A DNA stretch of 64,000 nucleotides from Amborella trichopoda (lineage: Eukaryota > Streptophyta > Magnoliopsida > Amborellales > Amborellaceae). The DNA is taken from assembly GCF_000471905.2 (NCBI RefSeq), contig NW_006495906.1:2483702-2547701 (forward strand). The letters run 5' to 3'. The position numbers and the translations under genes were made by a program. Below are positions 34,440 through 46,020 of this stretch, piece after piece. The notes beneath the pieces are model-generated. The model made no database searches. It was not told the origin of the DNA and saw only the letters and a list, made by a program, of their open reading frames with translations. Each line of letters begins with the position of its first letter. The stretch's first letter is position 1.

Positions 34440-34995
34440 ACAACACCCATCTCCTTACCATGAACCGTAACTTGCAAGGCCCTAGAACAGACAAAAGATG
34501 AACCCCTGCCCCCCCCCCCCCCCCCCCCCAACCCCAACGAATGAACTCATAATCTAGCCTGAACAGTGACAACGGGCAAAAGATGAAACCCCCCAACCAA
34601 TGAATGAACTCATAATCTAACCTGAACAGATGCAATGTTTAACAAAATATTTGACCAAAGAAGGGAAGCGAAAAAATGAAGATACAACGTTTAACAACAT
34701 ATTTTCCCAAAGTAGGGATGCAAAAAACTGAAAGAGATCCCATGTTGCAGAGAGCATTTACATTCCCATCTGAGCAGGACGTTGTGCTCCTCAACAAATA
34801 TGATCTCCCTGGAGCAGTAAACAAGTCATTCTAAGTTGCAACTATGTCTTTGTCTCAACAAATTCTTAAAAGGGCTTCCCTTTTCAGGCAGGAACTTGTG
34901 CTCCATGACAAATATGGACTTGTAAAGCAATATAACAAGTCATTCCAAGTTGCAACAATGTCCTCTCAAAAATCAAATTCTTGAAAGGGCTTCCT
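34440..34995. repeat. Cluster of local tandem duplications with a poly-C run
   Basis: Three adjacent imperfect duplications. The block aaaagatgaa...cccaacgaatgaactcataatctagcctgaacag appears at about 34,492-34,568 and 34,578-34,630. The block gcaa.gtttaacaa.atattt.accaaag.aggga.gc appears near 34,632 and 34,685. The block tgtgctcc..aacaaatatg...caagtcatt..aagttgcaac appears near 34,782 and 34,890. A pure C run of about 22 bp lies near 34,508-34,530. Confidence 0.75.
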
Positions 34996-35358
34996 TAATT
35001 GCAAAGGCAGAAACAAGATCATAAACTCAATGATGAAGAATGAGAAAAGTCAATGACAGCTCAATTCAATAAAACAAACTTACAAATGTGCTTGGTCCAG
35101 CACGAAATTGCGGTTGACATGGTATATAAACCATGACGTGCTTCGATTCTTTTCTATTTTCATCACTCTTAAGTAGCAATCTGCTAGTTTAATGGTTATC
35201 TAAAATCACCTAGGAATGCAAAACGGAAAGCACCAACCATTGCCTGTGTATCCAGATAGAAGCTAGAGGACCCATGAAAAACTTACACAAGGATAGCCTT
35301 TGAAAGAAAGATCACAAAGGAACACGCACCCATAAGTAATATCAGCACGAAATCCTAT

Positions 35359-35727
35359 TCAGAATTTTGGAATAACACAAAGTGGCTTGAATTCATTCAG
35401 CACCAACCTTAGCAATGATGGATCCACCTCTTTTGGCAGAGGCGCGTAAGAATAATCAGAAGTACTAAACCCAGCTAACCACATGTAAACTGCAAGGTGT
35501 TCAAGCAGCTCTTCATTAGCCTTTCTTTCAGAAGCATGACAACAATCACACATTCGCTATTGCTTTTCAACTCCAGACCATAAGCATTGTAGTTTATCTT
35601 GCCAATCCAATGGTGTACCACATCACTGCCTTAGAGCAACCAACACATTGAAAAACCATTACTTAACCTGCTATAAGTTCCTGCTTGAGCCAAGCAATAT
35701 TGGCAGTCGTAATACCATTTTCAGTTG
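35359..35727 (-). pseudogene. Possible last exons of an unidentified host gene
   Basis: On the minus strand a 60-nt stretch (35,727-35,668) bounded by AG and GTTAAG reads TENGITTANIAWLKQELIA and ends in phase with the next AG-bounded block near 35,633 (SDVVHHWIGKINYNAYGLEL). About 20 residues later the good reading shifts frame to a segment ANEELLEHLAVYMWLAGF... that ends at a stop near 35,360. These pieces have ordinary protein composition, unlike the transposon debris around. The frame shift argues for a pseudogene, or for my exon limits being wrong. The protein family was not recognised. Confidence 0.35.
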
Positions 35728-36600
35728 CTTTTGATGAATAACACCTTTTTCCATGGTTGATGAAGAATACCATTTACAAATAAAATTCCATGTTATCTTG
35801 GAAATTAGAAGATGGTCTGTGTCTAAGCATTCTGTTATCATACAGTAACATAATTCTTAAGGCTGATCACCAGGCTTCTCAGGACAGACGAGGAGCAGGT
35901 AACCAAATGGAGTTGCAAAATAGGAGTTCTAGAAGGTTGAGGATTCAAGCTCCTAGGGAATGGATGCACAATATAGATGTATACGACAACACCTGGAACA
36001 CAAATATACTTAAAAAGTACGATTTTTCTTTTTCAGTGTTTCACTTTAGCTTCACTATGAGACACCTAGTCTATATTGAGATGAGTCTCAGGATCACGCT
36101 TACGGACCCTTTCGTGAAAACTTAAGCTGGACAAATAAACAAATAAGTAAATTTGTGGTTAACAAATGCATACAAAATGCATTACGTAACTGTACAATTT
36201 GAAACTAATTATAATATTTCATAAACCACGCCAGGTTAACCAGAAAATGAAAACCAGAGAGAGTGTTCTAAATTTACAGAGAATTTTTTTAGAGAGTTTT
36301 GGAAATAGCTACAGAAAGAGTTGGATGTGATAGCCTTAAAGATAAAGCAATAACATCATTAAGGACGAATTAAGTGATACTTACTTACAATCAACAAGGA
36401 TACAACATTATTGCCAATGTCCAATGTACGTTAAGCTTGTCAAAAGAAGCAACCCTAAGTGTGCCAGTAAGTAACTATCAGCATACCGTAAAGCAAGCGA
36501 CAACTCAAGGGGAGATGACAATGGTGCAAAGCGTTCAGGTTATGCATCAGGTTCAAGGTAACAATGTGTTGAGTTTTTTAGGTTCGCCTATTGTGGGTAG
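35728..36600. other. No gene recognised
   Basis: AT-rich sequence with two plus-strand open stretches (35,790-36,125 and 36,374-36,628) that match nothing I know and lack splice or codon signals. Treated as non-coding. Confidence 0.5.
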
Positions 36601-36605
36601 AAGAA

Positions 36606-37176
36606 CCTTAATGAGATATGGTATTTGAATGTGGCATAGAAATGAGTAGGAATCATAATAGGATTGGGATAGATATTTAGATAAGAAAAATATTTCGGAC
36701 TTTGGAGAAATATAACTAGATCTGGGATTTGGATGAATATATTAATTGGATAGAAATTCTTCCAAGATAGGGAGTCTTGGAATTTGGACAGAGAGAAAAA
36801 GACACTTTCCTCATTTGCTTTAGAGAATCATGTGCCATACGTCTCGACCCCGTGTTACTAGTCTCTCCGTTCTCTAGGTCCTCTCTAGAAAGAATAAGAG
36901 CTACTTACGTTCCATTACAAGAATCCTTGGGCCATCTCCATCAAAGGCTTGGGGATTTGCATTGCATAAATCCTGTTTTTAGTTCGAGTAATTAAAAGTC
37001 AATCTAAGGTTACAAGCATCGAGCTCTCGACCAAGAGGAACCAATTGCGGAAGAAAAGGGTAAAGATCAACAACAACAACAAGAGGGAATTCAAATTCAA
37101 AAAATGTGTTTAATCTCTCTTTGATCCTCTTATTTGTGTTTTTACTGTGTTTGGGGATCATCAATAGATTCCAACA
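36606..37176 (+). repeat. 5' LTR of the copia element
   Basis: About 570 bp. The first 240 bp match 43,636-43,868 (ggtatttga.tgtgg...gagaatcatgt..ca). It ends ccaaca at 37,176. Near 37,080-37,170 the (CAA)-rich and TTTAATCTCTCTT stretch resembles a U5 region. Confidence 0.8.
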
Positions 37177-37190
37177 TTGGTCTCCGAGCA
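37177..37190 (+). promoter_or_regulatory. Copia primer binding site (initiator Met tRNA type)
   Basis: TTGGTCTCCGAGCA directly follows the LTR end. It is two substitutions from TTGGTATCAGAGCA, the usual primer site complementary to initiator tRNA-Met. Confidence 0.8.
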
Positions 37191-38420
37191 CTTTTAGTAC
37201 ATATTCACCTCTCAGATTTGATAGTTGTGTAGTTGGTTCGTGAAAACACAATGTAACCTAGTTTTTAGAAAGATTTTTTTTTTTTGGTGGTCCTGTTGTG
37301 TTTTTCAAAGCATACAAGCCCTCATGGCTGTCAGACATAATCTGGGGGTGCATGAGGCACATACAGGCGCACTCGGCATGGGCGGGGCATCCACAAGTGC
37401 GCCAGTCACATTCCGGGCGCACCATGCATGTTGTGGTCCTGTATGACAGACCACCCAACGTTCACACAGATACCGTAGAAGCTCACTCCATGCACTCAGG
37501 GCGTGAGCCATGCTGGTCTTGTGCAGTGGATACACAATGGACAAGCCAGTTGTATACCCATCACGTGGATGCACAGGAGCACAGTGCGGTGCACATGCGA
37601 GGGTGTAAGTGACGTGCACATATAGCACGCACCTGCATGAAGAATGTATCAAGCCACTCGCGGTGTGCTCGCATTTGTAGAAAATGTGTGAGGCGCATGT
37701 GCGATGCACAAGCATGCATCACACATGCACGTGTCATCATACATGTGATTTCTGTAACTAGAGAGACAAGGCACAAAGCCGCACAAGTTTTAGTGAGGCC
37801 GCAATCTCACCGGTAAGAGTTTACTGTGAGGCCTAGGGCTGTGGTGTGGCTGCATAGCATAGGTACGACCTCAACACCGCACAAGTGAGGCAGTACCAAA
37901 AACATGAAGCCGCACTCACGCAAACACAGATGCACTGATGAACAGTGATTAAGCCTTACTTTGCTGCATGCAACCATAGGGTCTTAGTTTGGAACTGCAG
38001 TTGTGTAGCAACAATGTGCAGCCTTAGAGCAGCAAAACTAGGTCCAACCTTCCGAAGGCCAAACTTTTGCATCCAAGTCTCCATTTTCAACATGTTATGT
38101 GTTTTTAGGGAGCTCGTGAAGTAGAACGCAACAAGTAGGGTAACAATTGTAGATTGTGCCCACAAGACCGTTGTTTTGGCCTTAAATCATATAATGTGCT
38201 TTAATTACACTTTTAGTAAAAGGTGCCATGTGGTATCTCTTACTAGTATTTGCACCTTCTAGTTATGTGAAATTTCTGATTCAAGTTTTTTTTGGAAGTA
38301 CAACATTCTTTACCCTTGAAGACTCATGAGAGAGCTCAGAACAATGATACAGATACGAATATGTAAGCACGTGTGCACAATCCCCGTTATCCATGCTGTT
38401 TACTCTATTTTTCTTCATGG
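37191..38420 (+). other. Copia leader region with a GC-rich, CA/TG-rich block
   Basis: No gene. The block 37,320-37,780 is rich in GCAC, ATGCG, GCATGC and CACATG words. It gives overlapping open frames on both strands (for example 37,715-37,305 minus and 37,298-37,612 plus), which I take as composition effects. The stretch 37,780-37,950 repeats gccgca.. words (gtgaggccgcaa, gtgaggcctagg, gtgaggcagtac). Confidence 0.55.
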
Positions 38421-38429
38421 GTATAGACT

Positions 38430-39260
38430 GCAATAGCTTCAAAGACTATGATTGCCCACCTCATTAAAGGGGAGAAACTGGATGGTCACAATTATGTCAT
38501 GTGGCACCATAAAATCCAATACCTGCTTGATGAGCAAGGTGTCCTGAAACATTTCAATGTGAACCCCACTAAGGAAGGAAACCCAACACAAGCGCGTCGC
38601 GATATAGAAGCATACTAATCATGGCTAAAATGAGATAGATGTGCACCCACCACTACATTAGTAGCATGCACAATAACCTGATTGGTCAGTTTGAGAGCAA
38701 TCTGATACTAGGGAGATGCAGCATGCTTCGCAACTTCAATTTGCTGGCACCTCAAGCCACTAGGAAGAGTGTGCCACATTGGCATTCGAAAACATATAAA
38801 ATGCGACTAAATGTCCCCATAACAGAGCATTTGAGAAAAATGTCATAAACGATATGTGACTTGAGCACCACTGGCAGTTCCTTTAGTGATGGGCAACAAA
38901 TTTTGGTTGTGCTCTGATCATTTCGTCCTTCTTGAGAGGAGATGAAGATAATGATGACACATGATGAAAACGCCAAAACTTTAGCTCATTTATTTCATCA
39001 TCAAGAGCTATCATTTATTTCATCATCAAGGTGGAAAAGCCTGCTCTGTTCATGATAGTTTCGTCCCCTTGTTTGCTAAACAAGGCAAACCTGTGTACTA
39101 AGAAACCCAAGGGCATGCTTAGGGGTAACATCCATCCCAAGAAAGAGGATAAATCAGCCTTAACCTGCTTCAATTTTAGGAAGACCAGCCACTTTGCTTG
39201 TGAATGCATGGAGTCAAAGAAGATACGAATTGATCATCTCATCATTTTTACTGGTCTAAA
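38430..39260 (+). pseudogene. Copia gag with damaged zinc knuckle
   Basis: Starts with MIAHLIKGEKLDGHNYVMWH and QYLLDEQGVLKHFNV (38,440-38,560), the gag entry of copia elements. A shifted frame at 38,639 carries MHNNLIGQFES. The C-terminal knuckle CFNFRKTSHFACEC (39,166-39,207) has Phe where the second Cys of CX2CX4HX4C should be. At least two frameshifts and a stop are present. Gag normally forms the particle that packages the RNA. Confidence 0.82.
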
Positions 39261-39294
39261 CAAAAAGGTGCCAGTTGCTCATTAATTCTATAAC

Positions 39295-39720
39295 AGTTGT
39301 ATTATGGATTCAGGAGCAACAAAACACTGAAAGATGACAATGGATTCGTGGAGCTTCACTGAGTTCTAGTAGGTAACGTGAAGATTTTCATGGGAAACAA
39401 TGCGTTAAGGATGTGGTGGGCATGGGGACCTATCCTTTACAGTTGTGATCTAGTAGGACCATGTTTCCCCATGATGTGCTCTACACTCCTAGAATGATGA
39501 GCAGCCTAAAGGACATTTAATTTCATATTTAGATAATAGGGTCCAAATCGAATTTAATGATGATTCTATTTTTCATGGTTTTCTTCATAATGGTTCGTTT
39601 ACTTTGGATTTGGAAGATTTTATTTATTATTTTCCTTCTTTTCATGATAATGCATCATCTCTTTCTTTTTCTCTCTGTTTCTTTCTCTATTGTTTACCAT
39701 GATGTTTCTACTTCCATGTT
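39295..39720 (+). pseudogene. Copia aspartic protease
   Basis: CIMDSGATKH near 39,298-39,330 is the DSGAT active-site motif (D-S-G at 39,307-39,315), followed by FTEF and a shifted VLYTPRMMSSL block (39,477-39,510). The linker QIEFNDDSIFFHGFLHNGSF lies near 39,548-39,606. A stop follows the active site directly (KH then TGA). Confidence 0.8.
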
Positions 39721-39723
39721 ATA

Positions 39724-40535
39724 GCAAGCAACATTGGGACATTAGAAAAAGATAGGATGGCAAGATTAATTTAAAAAGGGCTTCTAAGATCCTTGACCAA
39801 AGTTAACTTACGCACATGATGCAAAGATTAATTACAAAAGAGCTTTTAACATCCTTGACCAAACTACCAGTTTCAAAAAAAAAAAAATTCCTTGACCAAA
39901 GTAAACTTACCCACATGTGAACCATGTTTAGTGGTTAACTAGAAAACCATTTCCTAAAGCTCAAAGATCAAAAGAACCTTTAGAAATCATCCACTCAAAT
40001 ATTTTGTGGCCCTTTTAATGTGATGACCTGTGACAAATCACAATATTTCGTCACTTTCATATATGCTTAATCTCGCATAAATCTGAGGCAATTAATTACT
40101 TCAAGGGATTTAAGTTGCAGGTTGAGAACTAGTCATTAGAACTCACAAGGCGCGAGAATATGCCTCTAAATTATATAGTAAACTATGTGGGTATCATTGG
40201 ATTTGTCGACAGGAGACAATAATTTAGAGGAATATGTGAGTCACTCATACATAGCATCTCTTTCTCTTATAAAGGGTTCCCCCAATTGAGATGTTTCCAC
40301 AAGTAATTGAAATTCAATTTCTTTTCTTTTTTTTTGACAAGTTAAAATTCAATTTCTTGATCTGTGCCTTCAATTTTTATAAACTTATGTCTTATACTTC
40401 ACATCAAGGTGTTACAGAGAAAAGGAATCGTACCCAAATGGACGATCTCCCGATGACGTTTTTAGGAGATGCTCCATTGACCATTGTGTACATCTTAAAA
40501 AGGGTCCTTTAAGTTCATGCCCAGAACCTCTTATG
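39724..40535 (+). pseudogene. Copia integrase
   Basis: The zinc finger region (GHIR.DRMARLI near 39,736-39,770) is followed by a duplicated stretch: gatt(a)attacaaaagagctt..aacatccttgaccaaa occurs at about 39,765-39,800, again near 39,825-39,860, and part of it near 39,890. The core start (PLEIIHS near 39,980, DKSQYFVTF near 40,030) and the late block GVTEKRNRTQMDDLPMTF near 40,407-40,461 follow, then GDAPLTIVYILKRV. The central catalytic part is broken. Integration of the cDNA is the family role. Confidence 0.8.
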
Positions 40536-41560
40536 AGTCATGAACAAGTAGAAAGCCAGACCTATAAGCGTATAGAGTCTAAAGAGAGTAGCCTAAGAGA
40601 GGTCAAATCCCTCGATGATGACTTCATTGAAACAAAGTTCCCTTGCAAAAAATTGTCTAGCATGATTCTAGACTTATATGAGATAGTTGATACTCATATC
40701 AAGAATGGTGAGGAAATTCCTCCACTTGACAATGACAATGGGAGCATTCCCATAGTCGTCAATGATAGAGGAAGTGAACCACAATTCATTCTTGAACCTC
40801 GTACGAGTGCATGTGGAGGAGTTCTCTGAAAAATTTTAGATTGAAGGGGAAGGTTTGATGTGCATCTTCATTGATGAGGATTATCATGAAGCGCTTTGAT
40901 TCCATGTTGAATGTAAGTGAATTTCAATGGACAAAGAAATTAGTTCCCCTAGATAGAAAGGTCATCACGAACAAGTAAGTCACTAAAATTAAAAGAAATG
41001 TCGATGGAACTACAGACATATACAAATCCTCAAAGGTAGCGGAAGGTTTCACCCAAATTGAGGTGTAGACTACAACAAGACACTCTCCCTTGCAGTGAGA
41101 TACTTGCCATTGTTGTCCATTTGAACATAGAACCTTAGCAAATGGATGTCAAGACAACATTCCTCAATAGGAATTTGAAGGAAGAGATTTAAAAGAAGTA
41201 GCCAAAGGGCTATGAGAGCCATGAGCAAGAACAGAAAGTTTGTCAACTCGCCAAGTCAATTTATGGACATAAGTAATCCTTCAAACAGTCGTAAATGAGA
41301 TTTCATAGGATTGTGAGTTCATATGGATTTTCAATGATTGCACAGGACCATTGTGTGCATGTTAAACACCATAAGAAAATCTTCATGATCTTGTCATGTA
41401 TGTCAATGACATACTAATGGCTTAATGACAAGGAGATGATTGATGCCATTGAGAAGTGGTTGTCCTCCAAAATTGAAATAGACAGGGCAAGGCACATTAT
41501 GTGCTCAGTGTTAAGATCGAGCATGATCATTCCAAGAAGCCCCTAAGTTTGTCCCAAGAA
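40536..41560 (+). pseudogene. Copia reverse transcriptase with YVND active site
   Basis: The acidic linker (40,536-40,830) leads into RT: KRNVDGTTDIYKSSKVAEGFTQIE near 41,000-41,066, LANGCQD or shifted QMDVKTTFLNRNLKEEI near 41,137-41,190, QLAKSIYGHK near 41,245-41,273, and YVNDILMA with YVND at 41,399-41,410. The first Asp of the YVDD pair is Asn (AAT), which should abolish polymerisation even without the stops. Confidence 0.85.
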
Positions 41561-41577
41561 CTTGCATACGATTCGAT

Positions 41578-42290
41578 ATGAATAAATGCAAGCCCATAGA
41601 TACTCCTGTTGAAAAGAGTCATGTGCTTAGTCTAGATATTTGTCCCAAGATAGAGGCTGAAAAAGAAATGATATCCCTTGTAACCCATAGGAATGCAAAT
41701 AGGACTCTCATGTATGACATGTTATGCACGAGACCATATATTTTTTATGTCATAGAACTTGTTAGAAACTACTGGAGCAATCCAAGTCCAAAACACTGGC
41801 AAGCCATGAAGAGTATATACTATGATATCTTCATGGAACTACAAACTACTCACTGCTCCTTCAAGAAAATGATCTATGGTTATGAGGATACAGTGATTGG
41901 GCAGGTGACCTGGATGTGTGCGAGTCGCCATCAAGATATGCCTTCACTGTGGGACGAGGAGAAATTTCCTAGTCTAGACAGAAGCAAAAATGTGTACATT
42001 GCTTGTTGTGCAATGTCGTAGGAGGGCTGTGGCTCAAGAGGTTCCTATGAGCCATAGGGGTCACTCCAAGTGCTTAAGAGCCTATGACCGGTTTAAAAAA
42101 CCACACATAACTGGCTTTAACAATGGAACCAAAGTATCACAATAAGACAAAGCACATAAAATCAAGTATCATTATGTACGAGATGTCATAGAGAAGAAAA
42201 ATATCGTATTAATATATATTCCAAAAAGTAGAATGCTAACAGATCCCTTGACTAGGCCTATACCTAGAGATACCTATACACACATATCAA
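41578..42290 (+). pseudogene. Copia RNase H and pol C-terminus
   Basis: One open frame (41,578-42,021) starts MNKCKPIDTPVEKSHVLSL, the block that joins copia RT to RNase H, and has MYDMLCTRPYIFYVI and SNPSPKHWQAMKSI. Later pieces show YIACCAMS and KYHYVRDVIEKKNIV, then IYIPKSRMLTDPLTRPI to 42,263, the typical end. The RNase H Asp/Glu positions lie in shifted frames. Confidence 0.87.
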
Positions 42291-43635
42291 ATGAATGGGA
42301 CATAGAAGTTCCTCAATTGTTTTCTATACCATGATCATTTGTCAACTCTTTTCATGCATGGATATACATTTTGTTTAGCATTTATATGAGTGATTCAATG
42401 TAATGTGGTTTGTTTAATGCACACACACAGTTTGGATGTACAACCATATTTGTGCACTAAAATGGGTGTTCATTGAGATAAATTGTCACGACAGATGCCC
42501 GTCTCTCGCACAGTATGACCGCCCTCAACGTCAATGTCAAGGACATTGGAGGATGAGACACATACAGTGTGTGAGTTAACCTCAATTAGACATCAAGATG
42601 AGAGTCTGTTTGAGATTGAAATGATCCATGTATATCATCCCACTAGATCATGTAGCATGTATAATAGCCAACTGTAAGAATCGGGAATGCTAAGGTAAGG
42701 TGCATGGATATGACCCTAGGAAACATTAGATGTGAAGGGATTCATGACTACGACTAGACTAAGACCTGCATGTTGTAAATATGACGCAAATCCTAGTACC
42801 TTATGTAATTTATACCATGGCATGTGACTCATATTACATGTGCTCAACGAGACCACTATGTTCATAGTGTAGAGGTCTATATAATGATCCATGTTCCCTA
42901 TTTGCACAGTGCAAGAATTGCCAGTCACCTAATAAGTGCCATCATAAACCCTAATAATATATTAAGAAGTAGAGACTTGATACTGCTACTTTAGCATGCC
43001 TCCCCATGGTTGTGATTGACGCGGCCGGCTTAGGACCAAAGCCAAGAAACAGTCATGTTAAGCGCAATAATAGTAGGGGAGGAGAAAAGACCATTGGCAA
43101 CACTCTGATTAGTCTTTGAAGAGGTCATTTTACTCAATGATGCTCATCAGTTGTACAACGATGTAAAAGTTTTTATCCAAATGTTATTTTGCCAAATATT
43201 TTAAAAACTAATATAACATAGTATAATACAATATAATATAAACATAATGTAATATATTTGCAAATGAAATTTCATGGCTTGCATGAAAACGATGTTTTAT
43301 TACGTGAGTTGAGTGGGAGCGCATATAGGGGTTGAATGTCTCCTAAGCATAGAAAAGCTCGTGAGAGATTAGTGGAGATGCTCAATCCCATGTGGCCAAT
43401 AGACTTCATTGGAGCCATTATTTTAGAGAGGAGGTGTTCTACATTAGTTTTGATGGAAAACTTTATGCGGTTCTTTCTGTAGAGATGCAGTCGCTTCTCA
43501 AAGTCTCATGGTTCATTTCCCTATTTAACATATCAAAGAGTTTTTTTTAACAAAGCTACATGTTTCCACCTATTTTGGGATGAGTTGGAGATGTTGACAC
43601 TTGTAAATCGGCCACATGTGAGTAAAAGGACCAAC
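42291..43635 (+). other. Copia 3' untranslated region
   Basis: Non-coding sequence between the end of pol and the 3' LTR. No open frame of interest. A block at 42,960-43,140 has a different, GC-richer composition (gcggccggcttagg) and might be a small insertion. Confidence 0.5.
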
Positions 43636-43870
43636 ATTGGATTTGGGTATTTGATTGTGGGTTAGAGATGAGAAGGAAATTCCAGCATGATTAAGTTAGA
43701 TATTTTTTATAAGAGAATATTTAGAAATATCCTTATAGACATCTAAACTTAGGATTTAGATCAACATATAGAGTGGATAGGAATCTTTCCAAGATATAAG
43801 GAGATTTAGATAGAAAGTTTAAAGCACTTATTCATGTGTGCTTTTAGAGAATCATGTATCACACCTCTTT
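43636..43870 (+). repeat. 3' LTR of the copia element, truncated
   Basis: Matches 36,606-36,846 (for example ggataggaatctttccaagata and gagaatcatgtatcacacctc). The match stops at about 43,870 where LINE sequence begins. Confidence 0.75.
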
Positions 43871-43884
43871 TTGGACGAGAGTAA

Positions 43885-44285
43885 GTAAAGAAGTTAGTCC
43901 AAAAGAATAGATTTTGTCTAGCCACATGGAATGCATGAACATTTACACGTAAGAGTATGGAGTTAGTGGATACAATGAGACGAAGGAAAGTAAACATAGC
44001 ATGTCTACAGGAAACTAAACAGACAGAAGAAAAAGCTAAAGAAATATTTGGGTATAAACTTTAGTATACAGGAAAGGATAATGACATAAATGGTGTAGGT
44101 ATAATAGTAGACAAAGATTTAAAAGATAAAGTAGTTAATATCAAGAGAATAGGTGATAGGCTCCTACTATTTAAACTTGCATTAGGGGAAATGATAATTA
44201 ACATAATTAGTGCTTATCCACCACAGGTATGACTAAAGGATAGAATTAAGAGACAATTTTGGTATAGGATGAAAGAGTAAAACCA
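43885..44285 (+). pseudogene. RTE-type LINE endonuclease fragment
   Basis: The plus strand encodes the N-terminal apurinic-type endonuclease of plant RTE LINEs. Visible blocks are ATWNA.TFT near 43,923, SMELVDTMRRRKVNIACLQE (43,955-44,014), KEIFGYKL near 44,040, NDINGVGIIVDKDLKDKVV (44,080-44,136), GDRLLLFKLALGEMIINIIS near 44,151-44,210 and RIKRQFWYRMKE near 44,240-44,276. Catalytic Glu of the QE motif and the GVGI block are kept. The fragment ends before RT. It starts inside the copia 3' LTR. Confidence 0.82.
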
Positions 44286-46020
44286 CAATCTCATTGATTT
44301 GCTACATAGGATGAGAGAATGGTTTACTAAACCCTAAATCCCTAAAATCCTAAACCGTAAGCCTTTGGGGTTTAGTGGGTAGCCCGGGATCACTTGGTAC
44401 TAGAGCCAGCACTGGCTTTGGATCTTCCCATTTTTAGGGGCAGAGGTTAGTGGGGAGTCTCTTTAGGTCTGTGTGGTGTTGTCCTGCTATTTCACATACC
44501 TCCATGGGAAGATAAGTCGGGCTCGACTAGTAGCATTCTCGTATCTTCATCCGATGTCTTGTATAGAGTCACTTGTAGGACGTCTGTTGCTTGCAAAAGT
44601 GGCTAAGAAAGACCATGTCCAACTCTCTTCCTTCTCAGCTTGGCAAGTATTGTAGCTGAGAGCAGGATGAGGAGGATGAAAACTCTCAGGTTCTAATCTC
44701 TGAGTTCCTTCGAAAAGATGGGCCTCGAGAAGCCAAGAAAATCCATATAGAAATATAAAGGCTAGAGATGTATATATGCTCAAGGGAAGTTACAGGATTT
44801 TGACCTAAGATTAGTAGATAATGTTGAAGTAGGGGAAGGGATGTTACAGGCTTTTGGCCTAAAACTTTTAAGGCCTATTTAGAACCATTATCCCTTAGTT
44901 TCCTTGATCAATTCTCTTTTAATTTAAATATTTCTAGTAAAATAAAACATAAGATCTTAAAAGATAAATCTCCCATTCCCAAATCCTGCACAACCTTATC
45001 AAAACTAAAAGGGTACTTTCCAAATATTCTTGGAAACCTTCATTCCTCTTTCTTTTCTCTTTATTTCATTCCTCTTTCCTAATCTTTATCAAATACAATG
45101 AATTCAATTTCCTTGGTCAACAAGTTTGGGAGGAGATAAGGATAGGTAGCAATGGGCGTCAAGGAGCCCTAATGGACCCAACTCCACACCAAATGCGCCC
45201 CCACGTGGGCCCTTGCCCATTGGGCCTCACATGATTCACGCATATTTTATGTGTGCCCAAAACGATTTTTAATCCCCAATAGGTCCTTTTAAAATGACTC
45301 ATAAATTCTGAATGCTAAGATTCCCATTTATTTTTTGATTAAAAATTTATGGTGCAAAAATGAAACTTTTAATGGAACTTCAAATTCATTTTTAATAAAT
45401 ATTTTAATATACAAAAAAATTAAAATTGAATTGGATACATCGGTTCAAGAACATACGAAATTACTAAGACAGTTCAAGAACATACGAAATTACTAAGACA
45501 GTCCAATAAATAGAGGGAACATAGGTCCAATGTGTCGACTACAAGTTCTCCCTTAAGGACAAGTCATGCCCCATAAAGATGTGCACACGACCGCACAAGT
45601 GCAAGGAACATTTCTTCGGCACATGTACCTATCTTACCACAACAAGTCCCTTCCATAGATGCAGCTATCATGTATGCATAACTTGCAGCGATAATGTTGA
45701 GGTTTTGGCCCTTGCCCTTGCAAGCTGCCATCCACACACAAGCGACCGACAACCTTCTGGCTAACCACCTGGGTATCTTTTCGACCACAACAAGGGCCAA
45801 ACCTGCAAACCCTCCATGGTTGTGCCTTATGCCCAAGGCTTAAGGGTCTTAAACTCCAATCCCAGACATAGATTACCCAAGTCGGGTGAGTCAACAAGTA
45901 CTATGAAGCATGCCTCTCTGGTCCCACATGGACCACACTCCCATCAGAGCACAATATTTACTATAGTCATAGTTTTTACATGCTCTCGAGGCTTGTAAAG
46001 GCCACATACCCCAACCCACT
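44286..46020. other. Mixed repeat-like DNA without a recognised gene
   Basis: Contains cttggtactagagcc at 44,394-44,408, which resembles a copia primer site (TTGGTATCAGAGC) after a CA-ending sequence. There is a degenerate ccctaaa stretch at 44,328-44,357 and a 33-bp tandem duplication at about 45,446-45,503 (gttcaagaacatacgaaattactaagacag twice). In minus orientation 46,007-45,560 starts tgtggcctttacaagcctcg and resembles the left end of the insertion at 50,890. This may be a truncated LTR of the same family. Confidence 0.4.

Larger units (their letters stand above)
36606..43870 (+). mobile_element. Ty1/copia retrotransposon, decayed, with both LTRs
   Basis: Plus-strand copia element. The 5' LTR is about 36,606-37,176, followed by a primer site, a long leader, gag from 38,430, protease, integrase, RT and RNase H to about 42,290, a 3' untranslated region, and a 5'-partial copy of the LTR at 43,636-43,870. 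That LTR matches 36,606-36,846 and is cut by RTE LINE sequence. Integrase precedes RT, which defines copia. Stops and frameshifts occur throughout. Confidence 0.87.

Noticed and set aside
37258..37776. Overlapping open frames up to 136 codons on both strands
   Set aside because: They arise from a Cys/His/Ala-biased, GC-richer stretch in the copia leader. There is no start context and no family match, and three frames overlap.
44325..44360. Telomere-like ccctaaa words
   Set aside because: Only three or four degenerate copies occur. This is common by chance and not an interstitial telomere array.
44394..44408. Copia-like primer binding site cttggtactagagcc
   Set aside because: No LTR pair or coding domain could be linked to it, so it is noted in the region description but not called as an element.
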